A stretch of DNA of 6,413 bases from a candidate division CSSED10-310 bacterium (lineage in GTDB: Bacteria; CSSED10-310; JAFGJC01): NCBI GenBank assembly GCA_016929305.1, contig JAFGJC010000468.1, forward strand, positions 1 through 6,413, in the 5' to 3' direction. How positions within the stretch are numbered: position 1 is the first letter of the stretch; each line of letters starts with the position of its first letter. The translations under genes and the position numbers were made by a program. This document shows, one piece after another, positions 1-4,512 of this stretch. Under the pieces are notes generated by a model, which had not been told where the DNA came from, did not search any database, and saw nothing but the letters and a program-made list of their open reading frames with translations.

Positions 1-541
1 GGATACCAAACCGATCAATCATGGTGTGGTCATCGTAGGCTGGGACGATAGCATGTGCGGCGGCGAAGGCGCGTGGATGGTGAAAAACTCCTGGGGGACC
101 AATTGGGGCGATGAAGGCGTTGCCTACATGAAATACGGTACCAGCAAGATCGGCATGCATTCCCAGTGGTTTGAATATTCCGATCACCAGCCGGATCAAC
201 CCATGCATTACGGGCTCTTCATGCCGGATACCTCCCTGGATGCCGGCGATATGTTCATTCTGGAAAGACGCTATGGCAACCCCGATGATACGGCGGCGGA
301 TGTCTGGGAGTTCCTTTTTCTGGATGTGTACGGTCATTACTGGTTTTACCCCTGTTTCAGTCAGACAATCGACTGGACTGAGCTGTCGGTCGGCGTGGAT
401 CAATACCGGTACGATGTCATTCTGGCGTTTGAATGGCCTGAACATGCGGAGGGGCTGGCCGGATTGCGTTTCTGGGGCGGTTTCCTGGATGCGGACACCG
501 GCGGGCTGCTTGCCTGGGATATGGTGGAGTGGGGGTCGTGA
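1..541 (+). CDS. C1A (papain-like) cysteine peptidase with C-terminal accessory domain, 3' part only
   Basis: Open from the left edge (first full codon at 2-4) to TGA at 539-541, giving the last 179 residues. The gene is 5'-truncated by the window: reading upstream of the in-frame GTG at 26 gives NHGVVIVGWD, which carries the papain-family catalytic His (residue 7 of the fragment, codon 20-22). KNSWGTNWGDEG follows, with the catalytic Asn at residue 29 (codon 86-88). The Gln and nucleophilic Cys of the family lie off the window. The peptidase fold ends near residue 50. Residues about 59-179 form a second, Trp/Tyr/Phe-rich domain (GLFMPDTSL, LDVYGHYWFYP, then a DMVEWGS end) that looks like a beta-sandwich accessory domain attached to exported proteins; I do not recognise a named family. 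No membrane segment or sorting tail follows, so the enzyme is probably secreted or periplasmic (inference). It is visibly more GC-rich than the next gene. The peptidase call is secure; substrate unknown. Confidence 0.9.
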   Translation, partial: DTKPINHGVVIVGWDDSMCGGEGAWMVKNSWGTNWGDEGVAYMKYGTSKIGMHSQWFEYSDHQPDQPMHYGLFMPDTSLDAGDMFILERRYGNPDDTAADVWEFLFLDVYGHYWFYPCFSQTIDWTELSVGVDQYRYDVILAFEWPEHAEGLAGLRFWGGFLDADTGGLLAWDMVEWGS

Positions 542-583
542 TGGGAATGGGATCTTCATCGACAGGCGTGATCCTTATATCCC

Positions 584-587
584 GGAG
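584..587 (+). promoter_or_regulatory. Ribosome binding site deciding the activator start
   Basis: GGAG at 584-587 sits 8 nt before the GTG at 596. The alternative GTG at 587 overlaps this GGAG and has no purine-rich site upstream, so 596 is the preferred start; the two choices differ by only three residues. Confidence 0.5.
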
Positions 588-595
588 TGGACGCA

Positions 596-2062
596 GTGAT
601 CACTGAATCGGAAATTGCAGAATTTTCGGATATTATCGAAATCTATCCTTTCAAATGTTTCATCGAACGTGCCATTAATTATGCTTCCAGTATGCTTGAT
701 CGCAACGATATTTATCTCTATATCAGCAGTGAACACAAGGTTTTCCATAAACTTGATAAGAATGCTGCGCTTACCGAACATCATATTATCATTCCAGAGA
801 TGCCGTTCAAATCATTTCCTGAGATAATAAGCATCAGTGAATTTCGTGGTTTTAAACAGATAGTGGTAACCGGAACGGATAGCGTTGTCTGTTATCCGAT
901 ATGTCTTGATATACGTTTATACGGATTGATGATCATTCCCGACGCCCGATCAGCTTCGACTGAAAAAACGAAGAAGATCAAGCGATTTACGAATGTTATT
1001 TCCTATTATCTACAGCGGCACATCATCGAAAAAACACTCCAGAAATCAGGTCGGTCGACAATCATCATGGGTACCCACCCATCGCTTTTTAACCTTCAGG
1101 ATAAGCTGGAACGCTTATCAATTCTAACTGAACCCGTGCTTATACAGGGTGAAAGCGGATCAGGGAAGGAGATATGGGGTGAGGCGATTCATGCGTTGAG
1201 TTTGCGAGCGGATCAGCCGTTTATTGCGGTTAATTGCAGTGCGGTTCCGAGTCAGAATATTCTTCACGACCATTTTTTCGGACACAGACGTGGCGCTTTT
1301 ACAGGAGCTGTTTATACGACAAAAGGTATATTTGAACTTGCTGATCATGGCACTGTGTTTCTGGATGAGATCGGTGATATCGGATATGAATTGCAGACGC
1401 TTCTGTTGCGTGTCGTTGAAAACGGAATCATCCAACGTATCGGAGATGAGTCATTAAAACGTGTTGATATCAGGGTTTTGTCCGCAACACACCAGGATTT
1501 GCAGCACCTGGTGAGTAATCACGAGTTCCGGCTTGATCTATATCACCGCATCGCTGTGTTCAATCTTAATATACCCTCTTTGAAGGAACGAATATCGGAT
1601 ATTGAGCATCTATCGGAATATTTGTTATACCGTTTTGCAGATAGCAATCATATTCCAGTCAAAAGATGTTCTGCGGAATCGCTGAAGATACTGAAAACCC
1701 ATTCCTGGCCGGGCAACGTACGAGAACTCGAGAATGTTCTGAAACGAGCTGCGCTGGAAGCGGAAGGTCCTGTAATCGGGAAGAAGCATATAATTTTCAA
1801 GGAATTGCCAATGGAAGTGCGAATCACAGACCGACCTGAACAGATTTACCGGTCGATTGTCGATGGCCGTCAGACATTCTGGACTGCTATACGAGATCCT
1901 TTCATTCGGCGCAGCATTACCAAGGATGAGGTGAAAGCGGTGATGGCGAAGGGATACAGTGAAACGGGGAACAATCTTGTAAAACTGAGCAAGCTTTTTG
2001 GTATGTCCACTATTGAATACCGGCGTCTGGTGGCTTTTCTCCATCGGCATGGTTTTCGCTAG
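596..2062 (+). CDS. Sigma-54-dependent transcriptional activator (bacterial enhancer-binding protein)
   Basis: A 488-residue activator that would use ATP hydrolysis to remodel sigma-54 RNA polymerase. Start GTG 596 is chosen for its GGAG (584-587). Residues about 1-150 form a diverged, GAF-like input domain; there is no receiver domain. The AAA+ domain (about 155-400) is complete: Walker A GESGSGKE (185-192), the sigma-54 contact loop GAFTGA (233-238), Walker B TVFLDEIGD (253-261), sensor I near LSATHQDL, Arg fingers in FRLDLYHRI (311-319) and sensor II WPGNVRELENV (371-381). The stretch before GAFTGA is atypical (HDHFFGHRRGAFTGA where ESELFGHEKGAFTGA is usual). The C-terminal part (about 417-488: FWTAIRDPF, then DEVKAVMAKGY and a final FLHRHGFR) resembles the helical C-terminal segment of some bacterial activators rather than the usual short Fis-type helix-turn-helix; it is probably the DNA-binding region. 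The gene lies 54 bp after the peptidase gene and directly upstream of a -24/-12 promoter, its likely target. Signal unknown. Confidence 0.93.
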   Translation: MITESEIAEFSDIIEIYPFKCFIERAINYASSMLDRNDIYLYISSEHKVFHKLDKNAALTEHHIIIPEMPFKSFPEIISISEFRGFKQIVVTGTDSVVCYPICLDIRLYGLMIIPDARSASTEKTKKIKRFTNVISYYLQRHIIEKTLQKSGRSTIIMGTHPSLFNLQDKLERLSILTEPVLIQGESGSGKEIWGEAIHALSLRADQPFIAVNCSAVPSQNILHDHFFGHRRGAFTGAVYTTKGIFELADHGTVFLDEIGDIGYELQTLLLRVVENGIIQRIGDESLKRVDIRVLSATHQDLQHLVSNHEFRLDLYHRIAVFNLNIPSLKERISDIEHLSEYLLYRFADSNHIPVKRCSAESLKILKTHSWPGNVRELENVLKRAALEAEGPVIGKKHIIFKELPMEVRITDRPEQIYRSIVDGRQTFWTAIRDPFIRRSITKDEVKAVMAKGYSETGNNLVKLSKLFGMSTIEYRRLVAFLHRHGFR

Positions 2063-2082
2063 AATTATTAAAGTCCGTTTTG

Positions 2083-2111
2083 CGTATATTATATTCTGGA
2101 ATCCGTATATT
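2083..2111. repeat. Direct repeat CGTATATT x2, candidate activator half-sites
   Basis: CGTATATT occurs at 2083-2090 and again at 2104-2111, start to start 21 bp, which is two helical turns. The second copy lies in AATCCGTAT (2100-2108), which recurs exactly at 2168-2176. They sit about 180-205 bp upstream of the predicted sigma-54 start site, a normal distance for enhancer sites. Function is inferred from position and repetition; AT-rich DNA produces such repeats by chance fairly often. Confidence 0.4.
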
Positions 2112-2160
2112 TTGAAATGTCTTATTTGTTAAGCTTCAGTGCCATATAACCTCAGAAAAG

Positions 2161-2177
2161 AATACGAAATCCGTATT
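2161..2177. promoter_or_regulatory. Inverted repeat AATACG-N5-CGTATT, candidate upstream activator site
   Basis: Perfect 6-bp arms (2161-2166 and 2172-2177) around a 5-nt spacer AAATC, centred about 119 bp upstream of the predicted transcription start. The right arm runs on into GTATTATAAA (2173-2182), repeated exactly at 2220-2229. The dyad suits a dimeric enhancer-binding protein, most simply the one encoded next door; this link is inference. Confidence 0.45.
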
Positions 2178-2206
2178 ATAAATAAAATATGAGAACTTGG
2201 CAGAGG

Positions 2207-2219
2207 AACGTAATTCGTT
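2207..2219. promoter_or_regulatory. Inverted repeat AACG-N5-CGTT, second candidate activator site
   Basis: Arms at 2207-2210 and 2216-2219 around spacer TAATT. It shares the core ACG-N5-CGT and spacer length with the inverted repeat at 2161-2177, with centres 44 bp apart. It is followed at once by the second GTATTATAAA copy (2220-2229). Short arms make it weaker than the first dyad. Confidence 0.35.
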
Positions 2220-2260
2220 GTATTATAAAGAAGAATAGCCAATTGTTGAACGATATTTAT

Positions 2261-2277
2261 TTGGCAGCTTATTTGCT
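2261..2277 (+). promoter_or_regulatory. Sigma-54 (-24/-12) promoter of the propeller gene
   Basis: TTGGCAG-N4-TTTGCT fits the sigma-54 consensus TTGGCAC-N5-TTGCW with one mismatch (G for C at the last base of the -24 element). GG at 2263-2264 and GC at 2275-2276 are separated by exactly 10 nt, as RpoN requires. Transcription should begin near 2288, giving a leader of about 167 nt before the ATG at 2455. The gene for a sigma-54 activator ends 200 bp upstream, which strengthens the call. Confidence 0.75.
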
Positions 2278-2443
2278 TAATATATAATCTCGGTTTTTGT
2301 ATAAGTGCTGGTTATGATGATGGTTTGAATTCGAATTTCGTTCGCGTTTCTGGATGCCACATTCACCGTTGTTATGGCATTTGTTTGCTTTACTCAGATG
2401 TTTGGTGCCTGTGGTATCTGGTTTCGGAGCGCTTTTGGGGAAA

Positions 2444-2452
2444 GGGGAGAGG
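2444..2452 (+). promoter_or_regulatory. Ribosome binding site of the propeller gene
   Basis: The purine run GGGGAGAGG ends just before GTGATG; its GGAG (2446-2449) is 5 nt from the ATG at 2455. It fixes the start at 2455 rather than the in-frame ATG at 2374, and the resulting protein begins with a proper signal peptide. Confidence 0.7.
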
Positions 2453-2454
2453 TG

Positions 2455-2538
2455 ATGAAGCGAGAGAGTTTGGTTCTGGTGTTGTTTGTAACGATTTTGG
2501 GAATATGTACCCTCATAACAGTTAGCAATTTAAAAGCG
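2455..2538 (+). other. Signal peptide of the propeller protein
   Basis: Residues 1-28: basic start (K2, R3), a Leu/Val/Ile-rich core and a probable signal peptidase I site after L-K-A. A Cys occurs at residue 18, but the preceding L-G-I is a poor lipobox. Confidence 0.7.
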
Positions 2539-4512
2539 CAGACATGGACCACATACACAGATGCGAGTTATATCAGTGGTATTGTTATCGACGGTACTGA
2601 TCTCTGGGCAGGTGCTGACGGCGGTTTGGTCATGTGGGATATTCCTTCAACCACTTATATTAAATATACTGTTTCCGAAGGGCTTGCCGATCAGAATATC
2701 AAGGAGGTGTTCATTGATGCTGGTGGAGATATATGGATCGGCACCACGGAAGGTGTGCAACGATTTAACGGATCACTTTGGACGACCTACAACACCTCCA
2801 ATTCACTGCTTCCTAATAACACGGTTTATTCGATAACGCAGGATTTGAGTGGTACTATGTGGTTTGGTACAGGATCAGGCTGCGCTGCATTTGATGGTGT
2901 AACCTGGACCGCTTATACGAATCTTGGTGGTGCCACTGATGTGGCTGTTCGAGGTATTGGTGTAGATTCATTGAACCAGATTTGGACTGCAAATAATCCG
3001 AACAGCTATGGCGATCCGGGTGGTGTTTCGAGGTTCGACGGTTCAGTATGGACTCTGTTTGATCCAGATCCCACAACGATAGGGCAGTATTTTTTATCGC
3101 TGGCAGTGGATAACAGTGACAATGTCTGGGCGGGGAGTTGGACCAATTGGGTTTTTATGTACAACGGTTCATCGTGGACACATTATGATTCGGGGAACAG
3201 TGGGCTGGTCGGGACCAATATCGAAGCGATTTCCGTTGAATCCGACAATACTGTATGGATTGGTAATCACGCTTCCTCCTATAATGCTGCAACCAATGGG
3301 CTTACGAAATATAATGGTTCTACATGGACTACATATACCACCGCAAGTTCCGGATTACCCGCTAGTTATGTGTATGCCATTGATGCTCAAGCCGGAACCG
3401 TCTACGTGGGAACGAGCCGCCATGGCTCAGCAGCGTATAATGGAGCTGCCTGGTCCTATTATGTAACTACTAACGAACCCCACACAAACTGGATCACACG
3501 TATCGATAAAGGTGTTGTCGGCTTGAATGATGACGGTATCTACTTTGGCACCGATTATTATGGCATTGCAAAGATTATTAATGGTATCTGGTCCAGTTAT
3601 ACAACTGCCAACAGCGGTCTTGGGGATAATTATATCAACGATATCCATATCGAAAACGGCACACTCTGGGTAGCCTCCCAGTTCACAGGACTCTGGGAAT
3701 TTGATGGCACCTCATGGTCGAATTTCAATACCGGAAACAGCGGTCTACTCGGTGATGTCATTCTCTCCATCGATTTAGACAGTGCGGGAACGGTATGGCT
3801 CGGTACATCCGGCTGGTCCGGTCCCATGGGTCAGGACGGAGCACTCACTCGGTACGACGGTTCGACATGGACGAGTTATTATCTGGAGAATAGCGGTTTG
3901 GTTGACGATGACGGGTTGTATGTCAAAGTGGATTCGAGCGATATCATATGGATTGGCACGGAGGAGGGTGTGAGTAAATTTGACGGTGGTTCAACATGGG
4001 TCAATTATACATCTTCCAACAGCAATCTGATCGAAAATCATGTTCAGGCGATTACATTTGATGGTGCCGGCGGCACTTGGTTCGGAACCCGTGGCGGCAT
4101 CAGTCATATGGACAGCGGGGAGGTTTGGACGAATTACACCACGGCTGACGGATTACCCAGCAATGTCATTCGGGAGTTGATCACAGCTTCATCCGGCGAT
4201 ATATGGGCGGCTAGCGCCGGTGGTATCGCAGTTTATCAACAGGCAATTGGCTGGACAGCTTATACTCAAAGCGACGGACTTGCGGATAACGATGTCACGA
4301 CTATCGCCGAAGGTGATGGTGGTATATTCTGGATTGGGACGACGCGGAGTGGTATTTCTGCGTTTGATCCGTCTCCAATCGCTACGCCAACGGTTACCCC
4401 GGAGCCAACGTCAACACCAGGAACACCGGATATACCGTCCACATCACCACTCGGTATTTTACTGATCCTGCTGATTATGGGAATATCAGTCACTTCCATT
4501 CGAAAAAGATAA
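2455..4512 (+). CDS. Exported double beta-propeller protein (14 Reg_prop repeats) with C-terminal sorting-like tail
   Basis: A 685-residue protein. ATG 2455 is chosen for its ribosome binding site and because it opens a signal peptide: MKRES, a hydrophobic core (6-23), and a likely cut after LKA (residue 28). Then come 14 repeats of the two-component-regulator-propeller type: a D/G-rich turn, xxWxGT (or WxAS), G, xx(F/Y)(D/N)G, xWTxY. The blade Trp/Tyr positions are 51, 94, 136, 177, 225, 268, 317, 363, 405, 448, 499, 542, 584 and 626, spaced 41-51. Fourteen blades fit two seven-bladed propellers; the last lacks its WTxY strand while the N terminus supplies a spare one (WTTYT, 31-35), which could close the ring. 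A Thr/Pro linker (641-659), IPSTSPLG (660-667), a hydrophobic segment and RKR end the protein. Reg_prop propellers are usually the periplasmic sensors of hybrid histidine kinases; here no Y_Y_Y or kinase domain follows, so this is a stand-alone surface or periplasmic protein. Ligand unknown. Confidence 0.88.
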   Translation: MKRESLVLVLFVTILGICTLITVSNLKAQTWTTYTDASYISGIVIDGTDLWAGADGGLVMWDIPSTTYIKYTVSEGLADQNIKEVFIDAGGDIWIGTTEGVQRFNGSLWTTYNTSNSLLPNNTVYSITQDLSGTMWFGTGSGCAAFDGVTWTAYTNLGGATDVAVRGIGVDSLNQIWTANNPNSYGDPGGVSRFDGSVWTLFDPDPTTIGQYFLSLAVDNSDNVWAGSWTNWVFMYNGSSWTHYDSGNSGLVGTNIEAISVESDNTVWIGNHASSYNAATNGLTKYNGSTWTTYTTASSGLPASYVYAIDAQAGTVYVGTSRHGSAAYNGAAWSYYVTTNEPHTNWITRIDKGVVGLNDDGIYFGTDYYGIAKIINGIWSSYTTANSGLGDNYINDIHIENGTLWVASQFTGLWEFDGTSWSNFNTGNSGLLGDVILSIDLDSAGTVWLGTSGWSGPMGQDGALTRYDGSTWTSYYLENSGLVDDDGLYVKVDSSDIIWIGTEEGVSKFDGGSTWVNYTSSNSNLIENHVQAITFDGAGGTWFGTRGGISHMDSGEVWTNYTTADGLPSNVIRELITASSGDIWAASAGGIAVYQQAIGWTAYTQSDGLADNDVTTIAEGDGGIFWIGTTRSGISAFDPSPIATPTVTPEPTSTPGTPDIPSTSPLGILLILLIMGISVTSIRKR
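2545..4368 (+). repeat. Tandem Reg_prop blade repeats (protein level), about 14 x 43 residues
   Basis: Residues 31-638 of the propeller protein repeat with a period of 41-51 residues. DNA copies are diverged, but short words such as acatggac-acatatac recur at the WTTY strands. Blades 4, 6 and 10 carry 5-9 extra residues before the GG/GL turn (near 182-187, 273-280 and 453-461); these insertions probably form surface loops. Confidence 0.85.
4375..4509 (+). other. Thr/Pro linker plus IPSTSPLG / hydrophobic / RKR C-terminal tail
   Basis: Residues 641-659 alternate Thr, Pro, Ser and Glu, as in wall-spanning or glycosylated linkers. IPSTSPLG (660-667) is followed by about 15 hydrophobic residues and the basic end RKR. 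This three-part layout is that of PEP-CTERM- or IPTL-CTERM-like protein sorting signals, but the motif is not one of the named classes that I know. Confidence 0.6.

Larger units (their letters stand above)
2063..2454. other. AT-rich gene-free regulatory region between activator and propeller genes
   Basis: This 392-bp stretch has no convincing gene. It holds repeated CGTAT-type motifs and inverted repeats (2083-2229), a -24/-12 promoter (2261-2277), a leader of about 167 nt with a 10-bp palindrome AATTCGAATT (2328-2337) and a weak ATGCCA/TGGCAT stem (2354-2380), and a ribosome binding site at its end. No strong Rho-independent terminator is visible after the activator stop codon, so read-through into this region is possible. 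Confidence 0.8.

Noticed and set aside
171..599. Plus-strand 142-residue open frame inside the peptidase gene
   Set aside because: It lies in another frame of a gene with clear papain-family motifs and shows no recognisable domain.
2197..2212. Second TTGGCAG, a possible extra -24 element
   Set aside because: The -12 GC is absent: TA lies where GC is required, so it is not a sigma-54 promoter by itself.
2374..2454. Upstream in-frame ATG extending the propeller protein by 27 residues
   Set aside because: No ribosome binding site precedes 2374, the extra residues would bury the signal peptide, and 2455 has a strong purine-rich site.
2500..2508. Cys 18 of the propeller protein as a lipoprotein attachment site
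   Set aside because: The residues before it (L-G-I) do not fit a lipobox, and a better signal peptidase I site follows at LKA.
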